In this document: positions 7,352-15,456 of the stretch, piece after piece
Numbering within the stretch: position 1 is the first letter of the stretch
How the letters are laid out: each line of letters begins with the position of its first letter
Origin: Planctomycetota bacterium
Lineage (GTDB): Bacteria; Planctomycetota; Planctomycetia; Planctomycetales; Planctomycetaceae
Assembly (NCBI GenBank): GCA_027624335.1
Contig: JAQBWV010000056.1
Location: forward strand, 1 to 32,102
Length of the DNA stretch: 32,102 nt
Reading direction: 5' to 3'
Made by a program: the position numbers and the translations under genes
Notes under the pieces: generated by a model
The model's database searches: none
What the model saw: only the letters and a program-made list of their open reading frames with translations
Told to the model about the DNA's origin: nothing

Positions 7352-9637
7352 TTAATCCTCGGCGAGCTGCCAGAATTCGTCCTCACCCTCATCGCTCAGG
7401 TTGCCCTTACGAAGCGTGCCCGAATCGGGCGACCTGGCACTCTTGCCGCTCTTGGCATTCAGCGATGGCGGTAAAGGTGGAGCTTTGACTGACGGTCCCG
7501 CTGACCGTGCCTTCTTCGGCTGAACCTTGCGACCGGAATTTGCACCAGGTGCCTTCTTTAGTCGACCATTATCGGGGAATTCCAGTTCGAGAATTTCGTC
7601 GTCGTCGATTGGAATTGCGGGACTGCTCCTGGGACCGCTGCTGACTCGCTTACCCGCAACATCAGTTGCCGTTCCTGGGGGAGTCTTTCCCGCAGAGGTG
7701 CCCTGTGCAGCAGAAGTTCGTGCGCCAACTTTCCTGGTCTTCGGTTTTGACGATGCTGATCCCGCAACTTTTGCGGCGCAGCTAAGGCAGCGACCGCGGT
7801 GGTCGAGTGTTTCTCCACACCTGTTGCACAGCGGTACGGGCCTGCCAGCATCTTCCAGTTCATCATCACGGATCGCGTTTCCGAGATCGATTTCCTTAGA
7901 AACCGGCGAGGCCTTTGCCTTCGCTGGTCTGACCGGAATCTGCGATTCAGAAACGGGTCGTGGTTGTACCGTCTTCGATGTCGACGGCGCCTTCTTCGGA
8001 ACTGGCGAGGGACTGTCACCTTCTTTCCGTGGAGTGCCCGGTGTGATCACGTCTGACGACTGCCAGTCCGTTACTTCCGGAGCGGCCGCTGGCATCGCGG
8101 TGGGCGACGCGACAGCTTGTTCCTGCATGACGAGATTCTCTTCACGAACGATCTCCGTCGATGCCTGCTTTCCGCTGGTGACATCTTTGGCGGCGACGTG
8201 AACTCGCGCCTGTTCGTCGTAAGAAATCGTCACCTGAATCTGCGAGTTCTCGGGCAGATCGGCCGGCAGGTCTTCGATAATGCATGTCCCCAGTTCGATG
8301 TACTGCTGATCGGCCCTGGTACCGCTTTCGACGATGTGCAGGTGAACTCGCTTCTGATTCCGCGTTACCGTTCCAAACTGATTCGTGATCGATGCTGGCA
8401 GAGGTGTGTTCGCCGGAATCTGGTAGTGAGGGATGCGGTTGTTGTTTTCGTCGCGAACCAGCACACCGAGGCCTCGAGCGCTGACACTCTGTTGTTTGAT
8501 GCTTGCCAGTCGGGCAGTGACTTCTTCGCTGAGAATCGACTTGGCAAAGTCGCTGTTCGTCAACAGCATCCCGGCGTAGTAAGTCGCTCCGTGAGCGATC
8601 GACTGGTCCGGAGAAAGTGACGTGTTCAGCGTTCGTCCGCCGAGTTGCTTCAGCGTGTTCCGAACCATCGGCATGCGAGAGGCACCGCCGACGCTCAGGA
8701 TCACGTCGACGTGTGCCCAACCCATCCTGTTGTCTTTGAGCATCGCCTGAGTGATTTCGCACGTTCGCGAAACCAGCGGCTGCGTCAGCTTTTCGAATTG
8801 AGCCTGTTCGATCTGGTACGACTTGCGATGCCCCGCATGCTGACACGTCAGCGCCGCCTTCGGTCGGACGGTCAGACTGCGCTTGGTGTTTTCCACTTCC
8901 AGAGCCAGAAACTGAAGGCTCTTCGGATCGCTGCGCGGGTCGACTTTGAAATCCTTCGTGAACTGCTTCGCGATGGCGTCCAACAGCGTGCGGTTCCAGT
9001 CGATGCCGCCAAGATTCAGATCTCCGCTGCTGGCGATCACTTTCACTTCGTTCCTGTGGTACTTCACCAGCGACAGGTCAAACGTTCCGCCGCCGAGATC
9101 GTACACCATGATCCGCTGCTCTTCGGCCAGCTCGGTAAACCACAGCCCTTCAGTGCCCAGCACGTAGCACAGTGCGGCCGCGACCGGTTCGTTGATCATG
9201 TCGACACCGGACAGTCCCGCCCGCTTGCCGGCTTCCACGACCCACTGACGTTGAATGTCGCTGAACTGTGCCGGCACGGTGATGACAGCGTGTTCGATGT
9301 TCCCGATTTGCTCTTCGGCCGCTGACAGCAGCTTTTTCAGAATGAGCGTTGCTATGTCGATCGGCGTGTACGCTCGGTCGTCGATAATCCATTTGTGTTC
9401 GGGATCGCCCATGTATCGTTTCGAGTTCTGCACGACTCGCAGCGGCTTGACGACGGCGTTGCGCAGGGCTTCGGTGCCGACAACGACCTCGCCGTCAACA
9501 TCGAACAGGACTACCGAAGGCGTCGACAATTCGCCTTCGTGGTTGGCCAGCGTGACAGGCTCTCCATGTTCGTTCAGATACGAGATGCACGAGTACGTCG
9601 TTCCGAGGTCAATTCCGACAGCGTGAGTCTTAAGCAT
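7352..9637 (-). CDS. Hsp70-family chaperone with disordered zinc-ribbon tail
   Basis: The 761-residue protein starts with an Hsp70 ATPase domain: phosphate loop AVGIDLGTTYSCISYL (about 6-21), NEPVAAALCYVLG, VYDLGGGTFDLSLVKY, and the adenosine motif ILSVGGASRMPMV. A beta-type substrate-binding region follows (GLGVLVRDENNNRIPHYQIP, NTPLPAS..NQFGT, VTISYDEQARVHVAAKD). There is no evident helical lid like DnaK's. Instead, from about residue 490, some 270 residues are Pro/Ser/Lys-rich and disordered, with a four-cysteine zinc ribbon, CNRCGETLDHRGRCLSC, near 600-616 and an acidic C-terminus (DDDEILELEF, EDEFWQLAED). The frame extends upstream to 9871, but the ATG at 9637 places the phosphate loop at the normal position, so I chose it. 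No DnaJ or GrpE gene is adjacent. I would not call it the housekeeping DnaK. Confidence 0.9.
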   Translation of the reverse strand: MLKTHAVGIDLGTTYSCISYLNEHGEPVTLANHEGELSTPSVVLFDVDGEVVVGTEALRNAVVKPLRVVQNSKRYMGDPEHKWIIDDRAYTPIDIATLILKKLLSAAEEQIGNIEHAVITVPAQFSDIQRQWVVEAGKRAGLSGVDMINEPVAAALCYVLGTEGLWFTELAEEQRIMVYDLGGGTFDLSLVKYHRNEVKVIASSGDLNLGGIDWNRTLLDAIAKQFTKDFKVDPRSDPKSLQFLALEVENTKRSLTVRPKAALTCQHAGHRKSYQIEQAQFEKLTQPLVSRTCEITQAMLKDNRMGWAHVDVILSVGGASRMPMVRNTLKQLGGRTLNTSLSPDQSIAHGATYYAGMLLTNSDFAKSILSEEVTARLASIKQQSVSARGLGVLVRDENNNRIPHYQIPANTPLPASITNQFGTVTRNQKRVHLHIVESGTRADQQYIELGTCIIEDLPADLPENSQIQVTISYDEQARVHVAAKDVTSGKQASTEIVREENLVMQEQAVASPTAMPAAAPEVTDWQSSDVITPGTPRKEGDSPSPVPKKAPSTSKTVQPRPVSESQIPVRPAKAKASPVSKEIDLGNAIRDDELEDAGRPVPLCNRCGETLDHRGRCLSCAAKVAGSASSKPKTRKVGARTSAAQGTSAGKTPPGTATDVAGKRVSSGPRSSPAIPIDDDEILELEFPDNGRLKKAPGANSGRKVQPKKARSAGPSVKAPPLPPSLNAKSGKSARSPDSGTLRKGNLSDEGEDEFWQLAED

Positions 9638-9849
9638 CTGAGTCAGTCTTTCATGGCTGCGGCGCGAACCGGGACGAAGTGTGTTTCCGGAAATCATCCC
9701 CGTCACGCTGCGTAAACCTCGAAATTCAAATACCGACCAGACATCGGCATTGCTGAGGTGGAACGCGGTACCCACAATGGCAGAGAACGTCGAAACTGCT
9801 AACCAGTCAACAGGTTCTGCCGCGAACTCCGGCCATACTACCAGCCCAC

Positions 9850-11163
9850 ATGACGCCTCTCCAGCAAACACTCGACACCTGCGGGTCTGTCACCGGGAAA
9901 CGTTTCCGCATAACGGTGTGTACTGTTTTTCTGCTTGTAAACATTCTTCAGACCGCATTGATCGTTCCGACAGCCGACGCTCAAGTACCCATCCAGGCTC
10001 CAGCGACGCCTGTCCTGTCGGAAGGAACGACTGCACCGTCCGCGGAATCGAGCGAGCATACTCCGGATTTCCTGACATCCCGCGCGTTTGAGGATGCTCT
10101 TGAAAAAGAGCTGTCCCTCGCATGGCAGGGACAGAATCTGAGATCCGGTCTGCAACAACTATCAGCAACGCGGCTGGTCGCCATCCTGCTCGATCGTCGG
10201 ATCGATCCCGGCCGCGAATTGTCGCTGCAGGTTCGCAATGTCACCCTGCTCGCCCTGCTGAATCTCATCGCTTCCGAGGTTCACGCAGACGTCAGCGTCC
10301 TGGGCAATGTCATTTACATCGGCCCGCGCGAGACGGCACTCCGCCTGCGGACGGTCGAAGAAATTGCCTCCGCCGCGTTGGTTTCCGGAGGTGTTTCTGC
10401 TGTGGGGAACGAGCCATCAACCTCGCCCCGAACACGTCGCAGTTTCGAACTGCTCGGACGCCAGACGTTGAACTGGCCGGATCTGACGACGCCTCGTGAA
10501 CTGCTCAGCGACATCGGTCGCCGTTACGAACTGCAGATCGAATCGCTTGAGCGAGTGCCTCACGATCTGTGGTCGGAGGCGTTTCTGCCATCGGCGACGC
10601 CGACGCAAATGCTGCTGGCAGTGCTCGCTCAGTTCAATCTGAGCTTCGAATGGACCGCTTCTCGCGATGGCATTCGCATTGTTGACATGCCCCCTGCCCC
10701 GCGCATCGAACGACAGTTCACGCTGCGAGCAGGCACGGAACGCGGCATTGTTGATCAGCTCAACCAGCGAATGCCGGGACTGGAACCTCGCGTTGCCGGA
10801 CGCCGCCTCACGGTCAGCGGCACGTTCGAGCAGCTTGAAAACGTCGAACTGCTGATCTATCCCGAGCGACGCAAACCTCGCTCTGACGAACACAGGCTCG
10901 GCAGCGGAATCACAAAGTTCACCTTCGCTGTGGCCAACGCGCCGCTGACAGCTTTCATGAATACTCTGCAGAAGCAGGCTGGTTACGACTTTCAGTATGA
11001 CGCAGAGCAGCTGGAGAAAGCCGGCATCCGCCTGGATAAACCAATTCGCCTGGAAGCCAATGAGCTGACTGCTGAGGAATTGTTCCACGCCATGTTCGAT
11101 GCCCAGGGCATCGCCTTCGAAATCGACGAAAAAGTCGTCCACCTGAAACCTGCTGATCGGTAA
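9850..11163 (+). CDS. Exported protein with STN (secretin/TonB short N-terminal) domains
   Basis: The 437-residue product has a signal peptide (RFRITVCTVFLLVNILQTALIVPTADA, likely cleaved after residue 44). Several small alpha-beta units of the kind found at secretin and TonB-receptor N-termini follow: one at about 95-160 (LSATRLVAILLDRRIDPGRE, VTLLALLNLIASEVHADVSVLGNVIYIG), one at about 205-285 (ELLSDIGRRYELQIESL, LLAVLAQFNLSFEWT), an N1-like unit at about 295-345 (ERGIVDQLNQRMPG, RRLTVSGTFEQLENVELLI), and a last STN at 358-434 (LTAFMNTLQKQAGYDFQY, LEANELTAEELFHAMFDAQGI). The secretin pore-forming domain is absent, so it is not a complete outer-membrane channel. It could be a periplasmic adaptor or a planctomycete-specific variant. 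It is divergent from the Hsp70 gene and convergent with the HEAT gene. No clear ribosome site. Confidence 0.75.
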   Translation: MTPLQQTLDTCGSVTGKRFRITVCTVFLLVNILQTALIVPTADAQVPIQAPATPVLSEGTTAPSAESSEHTPDFLTSRAFEDALEKELSLAWQGQNLRSGLQQLSATRLVAILLDRRIDPGRELSLQVRNVTLLALLNLIASEVHADVSVLGNVIYIGPRETALRLRTVEEIASAALVSGGVSAVGNEPSTSPRTRRSFELLGRQTLNWPDLTTPRELLSDIGRRYELQIESLERVPHDLWSEAFLPSATPTQMLLAVLAQFNLSFEWTASRDGIRIVDMPPAPRIERQFTLRAGTERGIVDQLNQRMPGLEPRVAGRRLTVSGTFEQLENVELLIYPERRKPRSDEHRLGSGITKFTFAVANAPLTAFMNTLQKQAGYDFQYDAEQLEKAGIRLDKPIRLEANELTAEELFHAMFDAQGIAFEIDEKVVHLKPADR

Positions 11164-11199
11164 GTCGAGTCAGTCAGCACAGCAAGTTTCCCGTGGCAC

Positions 11200-12690
11200 T
11201 TAACGACGTACCGCCGTCTGTGCCGCGCGATGGATTCTTTCGAGTGCCGAACGCGCGGCTTCGCGAACGGTATTGTTGCGATCGGCCAGGCAGTTTTGAA
11301 TCGAGTCCGCAGCTGATTCAGAATGCGGGGCCAGTTGCCCGAGAGTCTGCAGCGAGGTCAGCTTCAGTCGGTCGTCGTTTGACGAGAGATTGTCCACAAG
11401 CAGGGGAATACTCCCCCTCATGGATGCTCCCATCTGGGTCAACGCTCCGACGACCGATTGCACGACTCGCCCTTCCGGGTCATTGAGCGCGGCGATCAGC
11501 GCAGGAGCGGTTTCGCTGGCGTTTGGTCCGATTGCTCCGAGCGCTTTCGCGGCCGCTTCGCGAATTTCAGCATCTTCGTTCGAAAGCAGCGTCACGATCC
11601 CGTTGACCTGTTCGATCGCGGCGGCTCCGATCTGGCCAAGCGACTTCGCTGCCGCCAGTTGAATTGATTGATACTTATCCGACAAAAGTGCTACCAGAGC
11701 CGGCGCACTGTCGGCGGCGGAACTTCCAACTCGTCCGACCGCTTCAGCAGCCGACCGCCTGACACTGCCGCGGCTGTCCTGCAACAGATTGAGTAATCGC
11801 CGAATGGTGACTCGGTCATTTGCTCCGGAAAGACCAGTTGCTCGCGCGGCGGCTTCTCTGACACCCCAGTCGCGATCGTCCAGGCATTTGGCGATTTCGG
11901 ACTCAACTTCGCGAGATGCCGGTCCGATTCTGCCGAGAGCTTCCATGACTGCCTGTCGCAGATCTCGAGTCGTGTGTTCCACATAGCGACTTAATGGCAC
12001 AACGGCTTTGCTGGCGTCAGGCCCCATTCGCCCGAGAGCCTCCGCTGCGGCCACTCGTACGCCCACATCGTCATTGTTGAGTTGTTCGATCAGCGTCGGC
12101 ACGAAGACGCGGGTGATCGGCCCGATCTTCCCGATCGCGGAACTGGCCGCCTCGCGGACGACTTTGTCGCGATGGGCAACAAGTCCGATCAGTTGCGGTA
12201 CTGCCGACTTTGCCGCGGGACCGATCTGGCCCAACGCTGTCGCGGCAGCGGCGACTTCCTTGATGTGGTCGGATGAAAGGTGACCGGCGACGTTTTCAAC
12301 ACTGCATGCCGCTGCCGACCCGACCGCACCAAGGGCGGACAGAACGGCCACTCTCAGATCAACAACGGACGAGCCTAACTGCAGCGTCAGGGCCGCCACA
12401 GCTGGTGCTGCGGTCGGACCAACCATTGTCAGTGCCTCGGCGGCTGCTCGTTGCGGGGGAGGCACTGGTCGAGAAAGTTGTCGGATCGCTGGTTCGACAA
12501 TAACCACACCCAAAGACTGTATACCGATCCGAACCGTGTCCTGAATCTCACGGTCACACCCGTCGAGCAGCTTCAGTAGCTGCTCGGCAGCCGAACGGGA
12601 TCGCGCGTTGCTGAGCTTCTGAATCGCCTGAATTCGCATTTTCACCGGGAAAAACTTAGTGCGGGCAACGAGCCCGAATATCGCGATCAT
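11200..12690 (-). CDS. HEAT-repeat protein
   Basis: The 496-residue protein is built almost wholly of HEAT repeats of about 37-39 residues, roughly a dozen, with the recurrent form 'D-x-x-V-R-x-A-A-x-A-L-G-x-I-G-P-x-A-x-x-A-V-P-x-L'. Clear copies include VREAASSAIGKIGP, VRVAAAEALGRMGPDA, LRQAVMEALGRIGP, VREAAARATGLSG, VRRSAAEAVGRVG and IREAAAKALGAIGPNA. Such solenoids bind proteins; close relatives include phycobilin-lyase and PBS-type repeat proteins, but nothing here points to a specific partner. A short hydrophobic N-terminus (MIAIFGLVAR) is too short for a sure membrane anchor. The ATG at 12690 has an AGGAGA site 7 bases upstream (12698-12703), so this start is well supported. Convergent with the STN gene, 36 bases apart. 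Confidence 0.88.
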   Translation of the reverse strand: MIAIFGLVARTKFFPVKMRIQAIQKLSNARSRSAAEQLLKLLDGCDREIQDTVRIGIQSLGVVIVEPAIRQLSRPVPPPQRAAAEALTMVGPTAAPAVAALTLQLGSSVVDLRVAVLSALGAVGSAAACSVENVAGHLSSDHIKEVAAAATALGQIGPAAKSAVPQLIGLVAHRDKVVREAASSAIGKIGPITRVFVPTLIEQLNNDDVGVRVAAAEALGRMGPDASKAVVPLSRYVEHTTRDLRQAVMEALGRIGPASREVESEIAKCLDDRDWGVREAAARATGLSGANDRVTIRRLLNLLQDSRGSVRRSAAEAVGRVGSSAADSAPALVALLSDKYQSIQLAAAKSLGQIGAAAIEQVNGIVTLLSNEDAEIREAAAKALGAIGPNASETAPALIAALNDPEGRVVQSVVGALTQMGASMRGSIPLLVDNLSSNDDRLKLTSLQTLGQLAPHSESAADSIQNCLADRNNTVREAARSALERIHRAAQTAVRR

Positions 12691-13120
12691 GATTCACTCT
12701 CCTGTGGCCCTGCACGTACAACCCGCTAGCTGAATACGAGTCAGACTTACAGAAAAACTCCTGGAACGCGGTCGGGTGACGACTTATCAGGATGCCGACC
12801 GAGCATCGACGCTGCAACGGTGCAACACGACTGGACAAGTTCGACAAGATTGGGGATTCTGTAACCGGCGTAACATTTCCTCGCAACTTTTCGTGAGTTC
12901 CTGAGTCAAACCAGTGGCCTGATCGACAGACAAATTGGACAAACTGTTCAGAATCAGGCAGATGGACCTCATTACAGTTGGCGGGAAGCCCAGACGGGAA
13001 GTAACACTGTTTGGAATGAAACGTCGGCGGGCCCGGAGTCGATCGGTAATGTGAACCGGTCAACAGGTTGTGAATTGGTCGCAACCGACTTCAAGACTGG
13101 ATGATTTGAGGTAACCAGTT
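12691..13120. other. Divergent intergenic region
   Basis: About 430 bases between the HEAT gene (minus) and the zinc-ribbon gene (plus) carry both ribosome sites and presumably both promoters. The minus-strand frame at 12656-13084 is Cys/His/Arg/Pro-rich without domain character and overlaps the HEAT start, so I reject it as a gene. No strong hairpin found. Confidence 0.45.
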
Positions 13121-13564
13121 ATGCCCACCTGGCCTGGAGGCTCCTGCCCGGATTGCGGACAGGACATGCCTGCCAATCTAATCCATTGTCAGTTCTGTCG
13201 AGCGCTGCTGAATTCGGATTTGCATCGAAGTGATGTGGAGGTCCCACAGTTCTTCGAACTAAAGGAGATTGGCACCGTGATCGACGTCGAAGTTGCAGGA
13301 TATTTCATACTCTGCCCGCATTGTCGTGAAGAACTACGCATCAACCGCAAGTACGCAGGCGTCGGAGTCGCATGCAAACACTGCAACGGCCAGTTTCTGC
13401 TCGATCTGGCGAGTCCGCGCGTGAATACAAAGGCGTTCTACGCGTCGTGTGGCCATTGCGACGAGGAGTTGCGAGTCGCACCGAAGTACCTCGGGATGAA
13501 CGTCGCCTGCAAGTTCTGCGAAGGACACGTTCGGATTCAAACAAATCCCCAACGCGTACGCTGA
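13121..13564 (+). CDS. Triple zinc-ribbon protein
   Basis: The 147-residue protein carries twelve cysteines in three four-cysteine sets: C9/C12/C23/C26 (CPDC..CQFC), C65/C68/C85/C88 (CPHC..CKHC) and C110/C113/C130/C133 (CGHC..CKFC). The second and third ribbons have identical CxxC-16-CxxC spacing and similar sequence (CPHCREELRINRKYAGVGVA against CGHCDEELRVAPKYLGMNVA), so they arose by internal duplication. Between ribbons one and two is a beta-like stretch (VPQFFELKEIGTVIDVEVAG). There is no membrane segment. Zinc binding is expected; nucleic-acid or protein binding is a guess. The ATG has a GAGG site 10 bases upstream. The gene ends 27 bases from the convergent DUF6817-like gene. Confidence 0.82.
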   Translation: MPTWPGGSCPDCGQDMPANLIHCQFCRALLNSDLHRSDVEVPQFFELKEIGTVIDVEVAGYFILCPHCREELRINRKYAGVGVACKHCNGQFLLDLASPRVNTKAFYASCGHCDEELRVAPKYLGMNVACKFCEGHVRIQTNPQRVR

Positions 13565-13591
13565 GAACCGGAACAGCGTGAGCGTCGCTGC

Positions 13592-14128
13592 TCAAACGGA
13601 CTCGCCTGAATACACGGCGTCGTATGATTCCAACGCGATTCCGCCGAGTCGTTCGGCGATTGCACGATAGACAGGCCGCCGGTAATTCCAGTCTTGCGAA
13701 CGCTCGACCTGCTCAAGCCAGTCGCAAAGATGGATGGTGTTGAGATCGGAAACGTCGTGCTGGGACAGCTTGATGACGTCGCCAGTGTATCGATCGAGAA
13801 ATCCGTCAGAGCCAGATTCTTTCAGCGTTTCGTTGTCGAAATGCTGGCGATCCATCGCGCAATTCAAATAGGCCAGCCACTCCGCGCGTTCGCCAACAAG
13901 CGATTTCACGTCGTCCCGACGTTCCAGTGGCAATGTGAACCGCTGAAACCGCTCGGTGCCGTAGATCGAATGAAACAACCCGGCGTTCTGCACGGTCTCG
14001 TCGCACCCCCACTTCTTCAGGTCGCCATGCACAGTGATTGCGTGAGCAAGATATGTTTTGGTCGTATGCCTGACGTTGGAAGCTCCGACCTGCTGGAAGA
14101 AGTCAGTCAATTCTTTGAATGTCGCCAC
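13592..14128 (-). CDS. DUF6817-like (HD-type fold) protein
   Basis: The 178-residue protein has the pattern I associate with DUF6817: FFQQVGASNVRHTTKTYLAHAI, HGDLKKWGCDETVQNAGLFHSIYGT, then RFTLPLERRDDVKSLVGERAEWLAYLNC. The conserved His residues (HTTKTYLAHAI, HGDL, GLFHSIYGT) suggest a metal-binding helical fold related to HD domains, so a small-molecule hydrolase or oxygenase-like role is possible; the substrate is unknown. It begins with GTG at 14128 behind a GAGAGGG ribosome site; no nearby ATG gives the full N-terminal helix. No signal peptide. It stands alone, convergent with the zinc-ribbon gene. Confidence 0.72.
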   Translation of the reverse strand: MATFKELTDFFQQVGASNVRHTTKTYLAHAITVHGDLKKWGCDETVQNAGLFHSIYGTERFQRFTLPLERRDDVKSLVGERAEWLAYLNCAMDRQHFDNETLKESGSDGFLDRYTGDVIKLSQHDVSDLNTIHLCDWLEQVERSQDWNYRRPVYRAIAERLGGIALESYDAVYSGESV

Positions 14129-14798
14129 GAGTCACCACCCTCTCAAGTGAAGCCGACCGCCGTGTATATCTTCTGAGTTCGACGAATGAGTCGAGCGGAA
14201 ATTGAACGCTGTCGCGGCTCCGTCGTGCGGAAATTCAACAATGCACACGCTATTCTCTGTGATCGGGTGCACATTGAAAACCGACTCAACCATCGAGGTG
14301 CTCGTAATTCTAACCGCGAGACCCGCTGTAGTCGGAATTCTGGGAATTCTCTGTACAACTGTGACAGAGCGTTGTCTGTGATTTCATGAAGAATCGGCGG
14401 CAGAATCAAGCATTCACTGCGCTTGAATCGCGATTCAGGCAGCGGTAGAGTGGCCAGCTTTCCATCCCACCACGAAGTTGCTGCGCGACTCGGCATAGCC
14501 AGGTCATGCCTTAGCGCGTTCCTGTCGAGCAAAGCAGGTCAGTTTCAAGGTTGTTTTCTGTACTTTGTAGTTCGAACACGCTGTTATGCAGTCGAACGGA
14601 TGCCTCGCAGGAAGCAATCGATTCTGGTCCCTCCCCCAAAAACTAACTAACTACCAATTGAGCCGGACTCTGCTTTTCCGTTTTCGTACCACTTAGGTAC
14701 GCGTTGTTTAAGTCGGGCCGAATACTTCAGCGTTGGCGTCGGTTCGTCCTTGCATGCAGTTTCAGAGTGACACCGTTCGGTAAGTCAGGGTATGTCGG
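14129..14798. other. Long intergenic region upstream of the fatty-acid island
   Basis: About 670 bases without a supportable gene lie between divergent genes. Frames at 14143-14532 (minus) and 14423-14650 (plus) have no family-like sequence and poor ribosome sites. The right part contains a perfect dyad (14685-14701) about 100 bases before the first FabZ-like gene and a CAGGG ribosome site at 14786-14790. Confidence 0.5.
14685..14701. promoter_or_regulatory. Candidate operator dyad upstream of the FAS island
   Basis: CGTACC-actta-GGTACG is a perfect 6-base dyad with a 5-base spacer, flanked by a T-rich stretch (ctgcttttccgtttt). It lies about 98 bases ahead of the first gene of the fatty-acid-synthase-like island, where a repressor or activator site would be expected. 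No regulator gene is adjacent, so this is a candidate only. Confidence 0.35.
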
Positions 14799-15278
14799 AT
14801 GCGTTTTTCACTGATCGATAGAATCGTTGAACTTGACAAAGGTCAGTCGATCACAACGGTCAAAAATCTCTCGCTGGCCGAGGAGTATCTCCAGGATCAC
14901 TTTCCAGGCTTCGCGGTGATGCCAGGCGTGATGATGGTCGAAGCTCTCGTACAGTCTGGTGCGTGGCTGATGAGGGCGACCGAGGATTTCAAGTATTCGA
15001 CAGTGCTGCTGAAACAGGCGAAGGCCGTCAAGTTCAACAGTTTCGTCACGCCAGGTAAGCAACTTCTAGTCACAGTAACGACCCACAAGTGGGGCGAGAG
15101 CGAGTGTACTTTCAAGGCGCAAGGCACCGTTGACGGCGAGTCGGCAGTGTCAGCCCGAATCACGTTGTCTCAGCTCAATTTGAAAGACAGAAACGAATCA
15201 CAGGCGAAGATCGATGAATATCTCACCGGGAAAATGAAAGAGCTGTTCGCTCAGGTCTGGCAACCAGCTGTTGTGTGA
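14799..15278 (+). CDS. fabZ: FabZ-like 3-hydroxyacyl-ACP dehydratase, first copy
   Basis: This 159-residue hot-dog-fold protein has the FabZ active site: HFPGFAVMPGVMMVEALVQ with catalytic His34 and Glu48. FabZ enzymes dehydrate 3-hydroxyacyl-ACP to trans-2-enoyl-ACP in the cytoplasm. Length and motif positions match FabZ rather than FabA. The C-terminus (about 130-159) is an added charged helix. The ATG has CAGGG 8 bases upstream. It is the first gene of an island with fabG, an acyl carrier protein gene, a second FabZ-like gene and fabF. The stop codon lies in a 15-base tandem duplication. An alternative is a non-catalytic or chain-length-specific partner of the second copy. Confidence 0.85.
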   Translation: MRFSLIDRIVELDKGQSITTVKNLSLAEEYLQDHFPGFAVMPGVMMVEALVQSGAWLMRATEDFKYSTVLLKQAKAVKFNSFVTPGKQLLVTVTTHKWGESECTFKAQGTVDGESAVSARITLSQLNLKDRNESQAKIDEYLTGKMKELFAQVWQPAVV

Positions 15279-15299
15279 TTCCCCGTTGTGTGATTCCCC
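15270..15299. repeat. 15-base tandem duplication over a stop codon
   Basis: GTTGTGTGATTCCCC occurs twice in direct succession, 15270-15284 and 15285-15299. The first copy holds the last codons and the TGA stop of the first FabZ-like gene. It looks like a recent slippage duplication; because the stop is in the first copy, the protein is unaffected. Confidence 0.85.
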
Positions 15300-15445
15300 T
15301 CAGTGACCCTGTAGCGACGACTGGGACGACTCCCAGGACTTGTAAACGGCGGGAAGTCGGCAGAAAAAGCAGGTTCCATTTTAAATTCCGCACAGGTCAT
15401 CATCAGAAACAGTACGCTGGGCTGGTTGTTGATGCGACAGCCTTC

Positions 15446-15450
15446 AGGAG
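15446..15450 (+). promoter_or_regulatory. Strong ribosome binding site for fabG
   Basis: AGGAG lies 6 bases before the ATG at 15457, fixing the fabG start and giving the full TGGSRGIG N-terminus. Confidence 0.7.
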
Positions 15451-15456
15451 AGAAGC

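Noticed and set aside
9638..9871. Upstream 78-residue extension of the Hsp70 frame
   Set aside because: The ATG at 9637 places the ATP loop correctly, and the extension overlaps the divergent STN gene start.
12656..13084. 142-residue minus-strand frame
   Set aside because: Overlaps the start of the HEAT gene, which has a strong AGGAGA ribosome site; no family-like sequence.
14143..14532. 129-residue minus frame in the 670-base gap
   Set aside because: No ribosome site, no domain, Arg/Ser/Leu-rich like random GC-rich sequence.
14423..14650. 75-residue plus frame with a stretch resembling a helix-turn-helix
   Set aside because: The resemblance (HHEVAARLGIARSCL) is short and the rest is not DNA-binding-like; treated as chance.
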